Of a DNA stretch of 64,000 nucleotides, positions 49,571 through 60,681 are shown piece after piece. Source of the stretch: Acanthaster planci (taxonomy: Eukaryota; Echinodermata; Asteroidea; Valvatida; Acanthasteridae); NCBI RefSeq assembly GCF_001949145.1, contig NW_019091603.1, forward strand, positions 292,804 to 356,803, in the 5' to 3' direction. Position 1 is the first letter of the stretch. The number at the start of each line of letters is the position of its first letter. The notes under the pieces are model-generated. The model worked only from the letters and a program-made list of their open reading frames with translations. It had not been told where the DNA came from and did no database searches. A program made the translations under genes and the position numbers.

Positions 49571-50340
49571 TCTCATCGATCTCGAGGATGTTTTGGCTTT
49601 GATGTGTCAGACATAATCAGGGTGTTTTCAATGCAGATATGAGATTGTGTAATTTTCTGGCCCCTTGAGTATAAATGGGATTTTAGTCAAACTTTCTCAG
49701 GGACCGATCTGGACCCTGTCTGTCAGCTACGATGTCACTGCTCACCGTCTCATCTAACAGTTGTATCTCCCCTACATGTACGACGCTTATGACAGCAGTT
49801 ATAGTTTAATAACTGTTCAGTTTCGTGTTAAATTGTCATTTTATTCACTACATATGTAAATTTCCTTAGTGCTCTATTGCTATTGGCTAAACATTTTATC
49901 AACCATAGTGCAACCTCTATTGGTCCATGTTCGACCTTCTTCTGAGACGCAAGGAAGCCGAAAGTGGCGAGGACGGAAAGGCTGTGACTGTCTGGGTAAG
50001 TATGACCTCAAGGACTCCTCCTGCAATCCTGAGGGGCGAAGTCCACCAAGGTCAACTTACCCAGACAGTCACTACATATGCAGATTAGCACAGGACCTTG
50101 CAGGGGGTCAGTGACGGCACACTTGAGTAAAATGATGGTAAACTGCGTAGTATATACGAGACGGACTCACCGAAGGAAGGACGGAATACATCCAGTCATA
50201 CATCTTAGCAGTGGCCCAGTAGTCCCGATGTGAAGGACACCAGAGCCATTTTGCCATGGAATCTGTCTGCAAAATGTCAGTCAAGTAGCATGAAGTGAAG
50301 GTAGAAGGTGACTTCCAGCATACTACCTTGCAAATGTCCT

Positions 50341-51207
50341 TTAAAGGAATGCCTCAGAAGTAGGACCACGAGGTAGAGACTGCTCTGATGTTGTGTGCCC
50401 GGATATGGTGACGGGTGGCATCGTCAGATGAAGATGGCCATTCAGCATTAGCAAATTTGATTGCAAAGATGGCCCATCTAGTGTCTCTTGATGCGGGCCG
50501 GGGAGACTTGACTGAAGTGATGAAGTGTTGAGAAGATGCAACACAGAGATTCCTGGTTTTGGCGAGGTACCACTTGGGAGTTCAAACTGGACACCAGGGC
50601 TTGTCATCTCAAGAACCCAAGCATTTGGTAATGTCAGGAAAAAAAAGTCCCGAGGGTGGAAGGACTCAGTTTGATTCTTTGTGAGGAAGCCCCACAGATG
50701 GAATGAGGCAAAAGCCGTGGGGTTCCCAGCGGATATGTCCATCAGCATCGGATAGGGGCGTGGAGTTCGCTGCCCCTCTGAGATATAGTAACTGCCAAGA
50801 GGAAGGCCAGTTTCACCAAAGAGAGGAGGAGAGAGGCATCATCAAGAGGTTCAAAGGACTAACAAACAAGCTCCAGAACCCGAGGCAAGTCCCATGAGGG
50901 GATGAGTAGTATCAAAGGAGGACGCTCAATGAACATGCTGCAGAGATGTTTAAGAGCGTTGTTGTCTGACATGGAAGATCCGTCTTGAAAGTCGGAGTGG
51001 ATGGTGGAGATGGCAGAATGATAACTGCTGATAGTTATAACTTGTATACTGGAGTTGAACAGGTGCATGAAGAAATCAGCTACGATCCTCAGAGATATGT
51101 TGGTCAGAGCCACACTTCATACTGTGCACCATGAAGTAAAACTTTAAAACTTTGAAGTCTGCTGTTGTAGACTTTGCACGTGGATTGTTGTCTGCTCCTG
51201 GCCGCCA
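50341..51207 (-). pseudogene. DIRS tyrosine recombinase region, broken
   Basis: Downstream of the RNase H the minus strand has frames 51113-50859 (DFFMHLFNSSIQVITISSYHSAI, resembling the N-terminal core-binding part with Y-SAI) and 50748-50341 (NPTAFASFHLWGF, then a long serine- and proline-rich stretch, ending near HTTSEQSLPRG). In between another frame contains LVKLAFLLAVTISQRGSELHA, where recombinases have the catalytic arginine within a-SakR-sEL. The His-x2-Arg and Tyr boxes were not firmly placed. Position after RNase H is diagnostic for DIRS. Confidence 0.5.
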
Positions 51208-52496
51208 TCATGGCAGCGTCGTCAGAAAGGCCAGCTGAGTGGAACAATCATTCGACAATGGCCAGCAGGTCAGGTGGAGAGCCTCTGGCTGAGGGTTGAA
51301 AATGCCCCAGCTCAGTTTGTGGAGGATGCCCGGCCTGAGTGGTAGTATCATAGGAACTTGGTACAAAAGTCTGGTGAAAGGAGGGAACCAGGGCTGGTTA
51401 GGCCAGAAGGGTGCGATGAGGAGGACTCGGCAGTGTTCCCACTCGATTTGGGACAGTACGGCTGGGATTAGGGATATTAAACGAAATGCATAAGCGAATA
51501 TCCCAGTCACGCTGAGATGGAGAGCATCTGTTGCCCAAGCTTGTGGTTTGTGGAACCTCAAGCAGAAGACTGGCAGCTGGGCGTCTGTGACAAGGAAAAG
51601 ATCGATGTGGGGTCTATCTATAGCCTCAGAGACTGAACATACTACTCCCCGGTGAAGGGTCCACTCCATTGGGCAGATGTTTTCCCTGGAGAGTGTGTCG
51701 ACAATGGTGTTGCTGGAATCAGGGATGTGCGTTGGTCGGAGGTTGATCCCGTAGTCCAAGGCCCAGAGGAACATTTCTCTAGTCAGGAGGCATAGGCTAG
51801 GCGTGCCCCCATGACGATTTATGTAAGAGACCACCGTCATGTTGTCGGATTGAATGAATATGCATTTTTCTTGATGGTCAGACAGAAGTGGCAAAGGGCA
51901 ATGAATACTGCTTGGGGTTCCAGGATGTTGATCTGACTCAGGGAGGTGCTCCATCCCCACTGAGAAGCGTTGGTTCTAATGATGAGCTGCAGAGCAGGTC
52001 TTGTGAAGGAGAGGCCTTTGGTGAGGTTGGAGCATGACTGCCACCAGCAAAGATGCAAGATGATGAACTTCGTCACCAGCACGGGTAGGTCTATTGGGTC
52101 CCGGCTGGGGCGAAAGAGTGCCTGCAGATTGAGTTGAAGTGGATGCATGTAGAGAGAGCAGAAGGGAACCAGGTCCATGAGACTTGCCATGAGGCCCAGG
52201 AGGTGAAGCCAAGCCCGAGCTGGGGCTGGATGGCAAGAGAGGAAAAAACTGACACAGGTGACCAAGTTGGCAATATGATCCAGAGTAGGAGTTGCATTGA
52301 CCCGCTGGAGGTCAAGAGTTGCCCCAAAGTACATGTAGGTTGGACATTGATTGGGAGTACATGTAAGTTGCAACTTGTCGTGGTTAATGAGGAACCCCAG
52401 ACTTGTAGAGAGGTTGCAGACGAGGTGAGTGGAAGCCATAACCTTGGAGACAGTCATCCAGGCATTGAAAGAAAGCTGCGATAGACCTGACAACAC
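51208..52496 (-). pseudogene. DIRS reverse transcriptase C-terminus and RNase H
   Basis: Frame 52496-51837 has AWMTVSKVMASTHLV, LGFLINHDKLQL, PTYMYFGATLDL and LLGLMASLMDLVPF, the thumb-connection order of DIRS and Ty3-like polymerases (LGF-IN--KS-L-P-Q---YLG). Frame 51960-51208 continues with IFIQSDNMTVVSYINRHGGT, LREMFLWALDYGINLR, THIPDSSNTIVDTLSREN: the RNase H D-N-T-V-xYIN-xGGT and IPG-N--aD-LSR boxes. A frameshift near 51840-51960 separates them, and the polymerase palm with the catalytic aspartates is missing upstream (the frame starts after it). Confidence 0.75.
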
Positions 52497-52785
52497 ATGT
52501 GAAAACTCAGGGGGACATCAGAAGGCCGAAGGGAAGCACCACAAATTCCTCCCCCCACAGTAAGTGTGGGTTGAGTCTACTGATGAATACCTAACAAAAC
52601 AGTCACTACATGCATGTATGCAACTTTCCCACGTGCCTATTATTCGTTGAAAAAATTTGATCACCCATGGTGCACCCTGACCTCCCTCAATGCAATGCGG
52701 TCTCACTGCCATGATCGTCCTTTCTGAAAGTGACTGAAATGTCGAAGCCAAGGTGGGGAGGACGGGCAGGAGAGGACTATTTAGG

Positions 52786-53426
52786 TACAAAACTTTCTAT
52801 GAAGCCAATGTTAAAGAAGGTCACTTCTCATTTTGCATTCTGAAGTGCAAAGATGCATCCTGCACCTTCCACATTGCCCCCTCCCAACTTCAGAGAGAAA
52901 TGTTTGATCAGCACTTTTTGCCAGACCTAGTTCTAGGCCACGCTAGAGCACACTACAAACCCTTTGACACGGTATATGGCACACTTACAACAGAAATGAA
53001 AAGGATCGACCATCCTTGTCAAAGGGAGGCAGGAATGAAGGGCACAACCTGAACTTCAGCCCGAGTGCTCAGACAGCACAGAGCAAGCGCACAATCACTT
53101 GCCAAGAGGGTGACAAGCCAAGAGTTGTTCACAGTGCCAAGGTGATGAAAAAAGATGAGCTTGAATACCTACTGGATGCAGCCCTCACGAATGTTGACTA
53201 CACATGTGGCGATGAGCATGGTGACACTCATATTTTGACTCGGGTCTCTGCGCGCAAAGACGTAAGATGTAACCAACCTGTGGAAATTCCATATTATTTG
53301 TCTGGAATTTTCTCTCACATTTGCTGTCACTGTTGTACTGCAGAGAACTTTGTAGATGGGGTAGTAGGGACAGACTGTTATCCCACTTGCATGGACTTTT
53401 ATGATAAGTTTCCAAAGCAGTTCTGA
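52786..53426 (+). pseudogene. Cysteine-rich uncharacterised domain protein, truncated and frameshifted
   Basis: The frame entering at 52786 from the DIRS end reads YKTFYEANVKEGHFSF, ILKCKDASCTFHIAP, FLPDLVLGHARAHYKPFDTVY, to a stop at 53050. The overlapping frame 53016-53426 continues with DKPRVVHSAKVMKKDELEYLL, VDYTCGDEHGD, VRCNQPVEIPYYLSGIFSHIC, CHCC and CYPTC, and stops. The blocks LPDP-h-HYKPF--VYG-TT, KPR-hhS---L, YTCG, C--PIE--YY and hC-YC...YP-C recur in large families of uncharacterised proteins in cnidarians, sponges and other invertebrates, often in many copies. The cysteine pairs suggest zinc binding; function unknown. The 5' part is replaced by the DIRS end, and a frameshift lies at about 53020-53050. 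Confidence 0.55.
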
Positions 53427-53583
53427 AGAAAACATTTTAGTTATTTCAGCCTAAGTAAACTGTAGCATGCACTGTCAATGGCCAAGAGCAAAGGTGGAAT
53501 TTGTCCTGAGAGAATCTTTTTCATTTTCAAGAGGAAACTGAATATTTCTTTTTTCCATTTTGAATGAGCAACTGTTACCACAT

Positions 53584-54450
53584 AAGCTGAAACAGGAATC
53601 AATGTGCAGAATACACATATATCATTTTATCTTATGAAAATTTTATTTTTGTCTGGACTCTGGAGCTGAACTTTCTCTTATTTTTGTTCCATATTTGGTA
53701 TGCAACTTTTTTTAAGCCAAAGCAGAAAACAGTGTGCAAAGTGTACCATATACTTCATGATAATTTTATTTCAACTAGACTCTGGGGCTGAACTTTTCCT
53801 TATTTTATATTTGTTCCATATTTGATGTGCAACTTTTTGGCAAGCTAAAGCAGAAACCAATCTGCAAAGTATACAATGAACCTCATGAAAAATCTATTTT
53901 CCCTGAATGCTGGAGCTGAAAATTTGTTTTGAAATTCTTTTTCATATTTGATGTGCTCCTATTTTCTGTAAGCCTACATGTACGTGTTCATGTACATGCA
54001 GATGTACCAGCAGGGACATACTGTTATTTCACATGTAGGTAATGTTAAGATTAGTATCCAAAACAGTTCCATAGAAAATGTAGTTTGTTTCAGCCTATGT
54101 TAGTGTAACATGCACCGTCACTTGCCAAGAACAAAGGTACTGTAGATTAGAGAGAGAGGAGATTTTATTTTCTGAGCTGAATTTTTCCCCACTATGTTAT
54201 ATGCAACTTGTTTCTTATACATGTAAGCTATGCTAAAACATAAACCAATGTGCACAGTATATCATTTACCTCATGAGAATTTCATTTTGACTCTTGGGGC
54301 AGAACTGCTTTCATTTATTATTTTTGTCATAGGATATTTGACATGCAACTTGTTGCCTCTACGCTAAAGCAGAAAACAATCTGCAAAGAATTTCATATAC
54401 TGCTACCTCATGAGAATTTCATCTAAAACCAGAAACTGGAACTGGACATT
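53584..54450. repeat. Minisatellite, about 130-bp unit, five or six diverged copies
   Basis: Unit starts recur at 53584, 53714, 53842, about 53969, 54225 and about 54361, each with AAGC(T/C)-AAA-CAGAAA-CAAT-TGCA, then TCATGA-AAT-TTATTT, then CT-GGGGCTGAAC and CATATTTGATGTGCAAC. Between 53975 and 54220 the array is interrupted by unrelated sequence with a CACTGTCA...TTGCCAAGA segment that also occurs at about 53470. Confidence 0.65.
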
Positions 54451-55470
54451 TATTTTTCACATTTAATTTTTCCATTGTGGTTGTGCTACTGTATTTTAAC
54501 AAGCTCAATCTTGCCAAGAATAAAAAGCCTCTTGTTTGAGTGAGATGACTGAAACCATTACCTCTTGTCATATTTCATGGTCTTTCTACTAATTCAAAGT
54601 TGTTCATTCACACTTTTCATAGTAACAAGGCCATGCGCTCTAAAGTACCGGTATATGTGCATGTACATCACTTCTAAGGGAAAAAAAAGGGAGGGGAAAA
54701 GAAAGTCATCACCGTACCACTTTTGGACCAAGCCCATGACCAGAAACTGGAGTCTTTTTTGGGGGGGGCCTAATCTCAAGTTTTAAGGCACACACATCAA
54801 GCCATTCACAGAATAGCACATGTACTCGTATGCCATCTAAAATTCTATAATTTTCAATGTAAATATTTGTACCGCTATGTATTAGGGTGTGTAGAGTGCA
54901 TGTCCATGTTTTTCAATGAACATGTATGACAATACTTTCTTTACTGAAGGTCTCAGACCCAGATTTTTGCACTTGGGCTTGAACTTAATTCAGACTTCGA
55001 CTCTAATCAGTTGGACTCAAACTTAAGAGTGGTGGACTCAACTTATAACACTGCACCGAACAGTACTCATGGTCATGGCACAGCTGTACATACATCACCC
55101 ATTTCAAAAATATGAGTACACATAATTAGGTTTGCTAGTGATGTAAGGGATTCCACTGTTGTCTAGAACCCAGAGGTGAATTTATGATTTACCAGGGACA
55201 TGTTAAAGTGGGCTCTGATACTTTTTGACTGAAATTTCAGGCACATGGACATGTACGTGTACATGTAGAAGAGGACTGACATGGATGGTACCAATGGCAT
55301 CTAAAATTTGAATTGCCTGAAATCTAGCAACTGCAGTAGAACTTTGTGGAAACAAAAACTGGTAAATGTAGATCTGTCAACAACAATTTTGTTTTCATCG
55401 ATTTATTAGATTATTGTTAATAACGTTCTGAATGAATGCCACTTTACTGCATGCACTAATAGGTACATAC
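54451..55470. other. Intron sequence before the MITF N-terminal exon
   Basis: No gene recognised. Contains AAGTC/GACTC-type words at 54945-55030 like those near 13.9 and 14.9 kb. Confidence 0.45.
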
Positions 55471-55669
55471 CTTCAAAACATCTGTTGGAACTTCTGGAAT
55501 TGTGGAGAGCTTTGGTAGGTCGATTGCTGGTGTGGCTAACATTGGGGATGTTCGAGATTGTCTTTGCTCATGCTTTTCTATTTCTTGAATATGTTGCCGC
55601 ATCAGTTCTTGCTTGAAGTTTGTTCTTGTAGACATCGCTCCTGGTGAAAATTCTTTCTGTAAAGCGGAG
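55471..55669 (-). CDS. Mitf: MITF/TFE-family transcription factor, N-terminal exon (Rag-binding segment)
   Basis: On the minus strand the acceptor TTTTTCAG ends at 55670, the exon is 199 bases, and the donor is TTGAAG|GTATGT at 55470. From the ATG at 55635-55633 it encodes 55 residues: MSTRTNFKQELMRQHIQ, then EIEKHEQRQ, ATPAIDLPKLST and EVPTDVLK. Vertebrate TFEB, TFE3 and MITF-A have the same pattern: M-x-S-R-...-QLMREQ near the N-terminus, a Gln/Glu/Arg stretch, TPAI, and P-EVLK ending the exon just before V-Q-x-LENPT. Arg4, Leu11, Met12 and Arg13 are aligned with TFEB; positions 3 and 10 are Thr and Glu instead of Ser and Gln. In vertebrates this segment binds Rag GTPases and so recruits the factor to lysosomes. 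The frame stays open 11 codons upstream (SALQKEFSPGA) to the acceptor, so longer N-termini from an upstream exon are possible. Confidence 0.88.
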
Positions 55670-56819
55670 CTGAAAAATTTTGGACATTAAAAATCTTTCA
55701 GTTAATTACACAAAAGCTTACTTATAACACTGTGTTTACACTTGATCCAGCAAGGAGGATCAGATCCGGCGAGGGGGATAGAAAATATGGTTGAAAAATG
55801 ATCCTAAATTCCCAATAAAGTAGAGGATGCCACTATTCAGTGAATAATTAAAAATGTAATTGGTCAACCCACAAGAAATGAAAAGAAATTCAAAGATTAG
55901 GGACAAAACAATAATGTGCTGTTTTATGTTAGAAACCCCAGGGATGTTGTTACATGTATGCATGTTATTGATCCAGGAACAATGCTGATTGCACACTGTT
56001 TTCAATGGGGCTTGAATTAGTGGACTGCAACCTCTAGTGCATATTTCCTCGCAACAAAAAGCGAGGATGGCTGCAGTATATACAGGTACATGTACAGTAC
56101 ATGTACCCGACCTCTATACTCACACTGTCACTGGAACTTGGGGGGTGGGTTTTCTTACTGGTGCAGGTGAAAGAAATTCATTGTTATCATAGGTGTACCG
56201 TTACATGTCGAAGTACATACATGTAAATGTACATGTTCTCTTACATATTCCTAACAATACATGAACTCATGCTTCTGGTCAGATCCAGCTCAACATAAAA
56301 CATGAGATCCAGATGACTCGGGACAGTCAGGAAAACAAAGAAAGTTGCAAATCTATGTACAGTCGACTCTCGTTAGTACGAGAGACTTGGGACTTACAAA
56401 CTTGGCTCATATTATCCGAACCTCATCTTATGTGAAAGCTGTCTTCCTACTTGACGTATGTACATGTATTAATAATCGAGCGTACATGTATACAAGTATG
56501 CATAACTTTTTGTTTAAATACACATACTTTTTATTATGAATTTGATTTCAGAAGTTTATGTTTATGAAAGTAAGATGTATGTACAGTTTAATTAATGAAC
56601 ATTTGTAATAAAGAACAACAATAAAATGTAAGAGTGGAGGAAGTGGAATTTCCACCAGTCATGTCGAGTCAAAGCAATGCCGTATCACACGTCCCTGGGG
56701 CCCGTACACAAAGATGAGATCTACATGCATACATAACGTTAAAGTACATTAACATTTTAGTTGGTAACGGATAGGGGGAAACCAGCTATTGGTCATGATA
56801 GTGTGGGAAATGAGAAATA
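55670..56819. other. Upstream intron or 5' region, no gene recognised
   Basis: Several ACATGTACATGTA palindromes (56085-56110, 56215-56240, 56460-56490). No second upstream coding exon could be seen. Confidence 0.45.
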
Positions 56820-56940
56820 GGTTTGCGGGTACACCATGGAATCAATCTCTTTTTGGTGAGGTGTGGTTCTTAAAAGAACCGGTGAGTGTTAATTCAACGT
56901 TTCAGTCAGTGTGCTCTGGCCTTCCTCGGGAGGGTATGGA
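56820..56940 (+). repeat. Dispersed repeat with GGTTCTTAAAAGAACC hairpin, copy 2
   Basis: Same order of blocks as 38950-39100: GGTTTGCGGGTACACCATGG, GAGGTGTGGTTCTTAAAAG, AACCGGTGAG, then AACGTTTCAGTCAGTGTGCT and CTGGCCTTCCTCGGGAGG. The stem GGTTCT/AGAACC is kept although the loop differs. Confidence 0.5.
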
Positions 56941-57949
56941 CTTTAGAGGAACTATGGAATAAAACAAAGTGTCTCTAAAAATCTTTTGACATCATTGGTC
57001 ATGTGACATCATATTAAAGGTGCACATTTGGAAGGTGCTATGTGTCAAAGGTCAAAATAATGAGGGTTCTGTAATGACATATTATGGACAAAAACATGTA
57101 CCTTAAAGGTGACATCCTTGAGTCCTGATGAGTTCACTTTTGTATGTCTAAAGGATATGTTATAGCTGATAAAAAGTCAAGTTGTAAAGACTCACCAAGA
57201 GTTACTTGAATGTGAGATGAATGTGAGCCGTCAGTGCAACTTCGTTCACTCTCCGTATTAAGGTAGACTAAGATGTGTATTTAGGTTACATTTAAGGTGA
57301 TGCCTAGATGACATCAGGCATCATTTTAAATTTATAAAGATACATGTACATACGTTAGTGACCATTAACTACAGAACTGTCAATCTAACTGGGTTCAATC
57401 TTAGTACATGTATGCAAGGTGACAGCATGATTATGCTATTGACGGTGACATGAAGTGATCTAAAATATACATTTACAACTTCTCTGTGGTAAAAACAGGA
57501 CTGTAATTTGAACTGGGCTTTTTCTCAATATGTACANGAAGACTCCAGTTAAGTTTTTTTCAATGTATTCACTGGTATTAGAGCATACAAGCATCTTTGA
57601 CATGTTTGACAGATGCATTATTTCAAAAACTAGTATGGAAAATCCCTGTATTGTTCCAAATAGACATAAAATCTCTCATTCTTCTCTCCAAAAGCTCCAT
57701 TCACTCATGGTTTTTCTGTTTTTTTAACTTTGGTCGCTTAGTGATCTTGTACATGTATCTCCATCAAACTTACACAAACAAAAGACCCTTATGTATAGAT
57801 GGTCCTAGAGCAATCAGGCCACATAATGCCCTGAAACACGGATCGACATTCCACTGCTTGTCGTTTTTGTGTTCTCCTACTCACATTGGGAATTTTTAAA
57901 AAGAAACTTTCATTATTTTCACAAGTTCCCTTCCCATTTCGCTGTTGCA

Positions 57950-58420
57950 GTGGTAAAACAAGTGCACAATCTCAATGCATAAAAGCAATGCTGCACTAGT
58001 TCCCGCCGCGCTGCGCCCATGCAAAAGAGAGTGGATGGAAATGTGCCAATCATTCTAAACGTCCCAGTCCATTACACTACATTGGCCGTACACACATGCA
58101 ACCCTACAGCTGCAGGTAAAAACAAAACAAAAATGTTAAGAGAGGACTCCTGCAAGTTAATTCATAGAGCTTGGTCTATTGTCTATGTGTTTTCTGTGGT
58201 CATAAGTTTCATTTGAGATTGTTTTGCTTGTACTTTGCATATTTCAACAAAATTTCCTGCTGCGACACAAGTTTTATAACCCACCTGTCTGGATGCATCA
58301 TGCAAGCTTATGCACGATACACAGACACTGTTGGCCAGTTTGCTGTCAAGATTACCTGAATAGTACTTTGTGAATTGTCCATAATTCTTGTGAATTGTTG
58401 ACTGTAGAAATTTGTACATA
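57950..58420. repeat. Repeat related to the interior of the hAT-like element
   Basis: Translated, 58171-58310 (CVFCGHKFHLRLFCLYF, TSFITHLSGCIMQAYARY) resembles the minus-strand frame at 8275-8069 (CIFCVHEFNLRLYCFYL, TRLITHPSICIKHTYDI). The nucleotide similarity runs antiparallel to 8063-8330. Whether it ever coded is unclear. Confidence 0.35.
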
Positions 58421-59439
58421 GATTAAGACAGGTTTATATCACTTTTTGAGACGCTTTTGTCCCCATTCATGCCATTCAATCAGAACAAAAAATTGGCACC
58501 TCCCCCCATAGAATTCTGACCTATCATGTACCAACCCTATTTTTCAGAGGCATGTAATCAGAAGCAGAACTATTTTTTGCCTTAATCGTCATGACCATGG
58601 TCACGACTAAAGTCTTCATAGCTTTTGACCTTAACTTTTTGTGAAACGGGTTGTGATAACTGGACCCGTCTAAAATATGGTTTGTTGATTTTGGGCAGAA
58701 ATTCAATGTAAGTATTCATTAAAAATCATTGGAAAAGACTAAATAGAGTTCATTGTTGCCTACAAACTTTGCACAAAACTTGGTTCATGGGCACAATGTT
58801 TAATTTGCAAGTTTTAATTTACTTAACATTTATATGCTTCACTTTGTAAATATAATGAAATATCTCATATTTAAAAGGGAAAAAAGTCTGTCTTTTTGTG
58901 ACACACTATTACAAAACTGTGTTTTAGTGTAAACTGCCCAGCTACATCTGTGAAGCATGCCTTTCACCCAGCCAAAGTTTGGCAGCAACAAAAAAACCTG
59001 TGTGAGTACAACATGTTCATTGGAAACACCATGGAATTCGATAACCTAAAGTTGACGTGCACATACATACATGTAGTGCTCGAAAATTCCACACGCAATG
59101 TCCTTTTTGCCATTTCCTTGAGAGAGAATCCCTGTAATAAAATACATCAAAATTAAGAACTCGGAGCGTTTGAGTTTCATCACAAACCATACATGTATGT
59201 TATGTCTCGCACATTATATTTGTGGAAAAAGTCATTTAGTTTGACAACACTTTTTTCCAGAAACCTTGATTTGGATAGAAACATCCCAGAGTGCTGCACT
59301 TCCGTGGAGGGGCTCATGGATATCAAATGAAAGAGGGCCCACTGTCTGAGCTGATGTCAAAGGTCACACAGCCCATGAAGCAGCAAAATGTTTCTGCTGT
59401 GTTACTGTGAAATATTGACCGACATCGCCAAATATATGA

Positions 59440-59830
59440 TCGTTATTTTGGACCAGGTTTATGGTGAAACATACAAGTACATGTACTTGCCAAAACTGTG
59501 ATAGTTCCAGTCATAATAGGATGATGGGAACCCTTCTCAGACTCTTTCCTTAAGCTCCTTTTCTGATTTACATGCTGGTTTTTAACTATTGCTATTTTTG
59601 ATGGAATTGAATAAGAATAACAAAAAACAGCATTTGTGAAGTGTTTTAAACAGGCATTTATAAGCGCTATTCGAAATTTGAATAAGTGTGTCTTTAGTTG
59701 AGTCTTCAATGTGTCTATTGTGGGTGAGTCTTGAGTATGCAGTGTAAGCTTATGATACACTATTTCTGTTATCTGGGCCAAGGTTTGTCTGCAAAAAGAA
59801 AAAAAAGAGGTGGTGTTTATGAACAAACAC
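59440..59830 (-). pseudogene. LINE 3'-end fragment
   Basis: The frame reads YHKLTLHTQDSPTIDTLKTQLKTHLFKF, matching the S-h-tFKs-LKThLF block that closes the ORF of CR1-like LINEs. It then runs into what would be 3' untranslated sequence. Nothing of the catalytic region is present. Confidence 0.4.
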
Positions 59831-60681
59831 AGGCTGTTTCGGAGTGTGCTGTTTTACAGAAAGTGTAAAGGATATTATTGCGTGTTTGTTAAAACACAAT
59901 CCTACATGTACATGTAAGTAGTTGATCAAATATACTTATAACAGTGAACCATGGAAATCACTGATCCACATTACACCAAATGAATGGAGCTGTAAAAACA
60001 CTTAGGTTGTCTGACAGAAATTGTGTGCGACAGTTTGTATTCAAAACAGTGAGGGAAACAATTGTAATAGAAATATATAACATTGTTATAAAGCATGGAG
60101 GAGGGTGAATTAGGTTGAGGAAGGGTTGTGTTGGTATATGTGTGTTAGTGTAGGCAGAAAGTATGGAGTTGTGCGGGCCTGGTTGTACGTGTCGGAAAAC
60201 CATATCAGTCTTTATTTAAACTAAAACCGGCGTTTTCTTTAGGAACGTGAAATTTTATACATTGGCATAAATTGTGGGCATATTCTACAGCAGAAATTAT
60301 TTATTGTTTCTTTATTTTATACTATTACCACAATCCAACCCAATGCAAGCACTTACATGCTACTTCTTGTGCCGTTGAAAAGAACATTAACCATTGACAG
60401 GCATGTAAATAGATAACCAAAGCAACAACATGTCATAACAGGATATAACACTTGCTTTACTGGAACATATTTTCATATACATTAAGGAAATTACAAGTGA
60501 AAATGACACACAGTATTGAACTGTAAATATGACAATACTTTATGTCTTTAATTACACTTAACGTCATTATGATTTACACCATTAATGTTTTAATCATAGT
60601 AATGAATCAATACGAGCAGTATGTTTCAGTTGTAAATAAGGCAACTTGCATATTTGAACAAAGTAAAAATTACAGAAGAAA

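Larger units (their letters stand above)
49860..52790 (-). mobile_element. DIRS retrotransposon remnant B
   Basis: Bounded at 52568-52790 by a segment shared with 29218-29465 and at 49930-50090 by a related one. At the low end GACTGTCTGGGTAAGT (49986-50001) and its exact complement (50055-50070) form a 16-bp inverted pair. The interior has polymerase and recombinase genes on the minus strand. Same orientation as remnant A and the host gene. Confidence 0.65.

Noticed and set aside
57110-57165. CTGATGAG with a nearby stem, as in a hammerhead ribozyme core
   Set aside because: The required GAAA strand and the third stem are not present at a workable distance.
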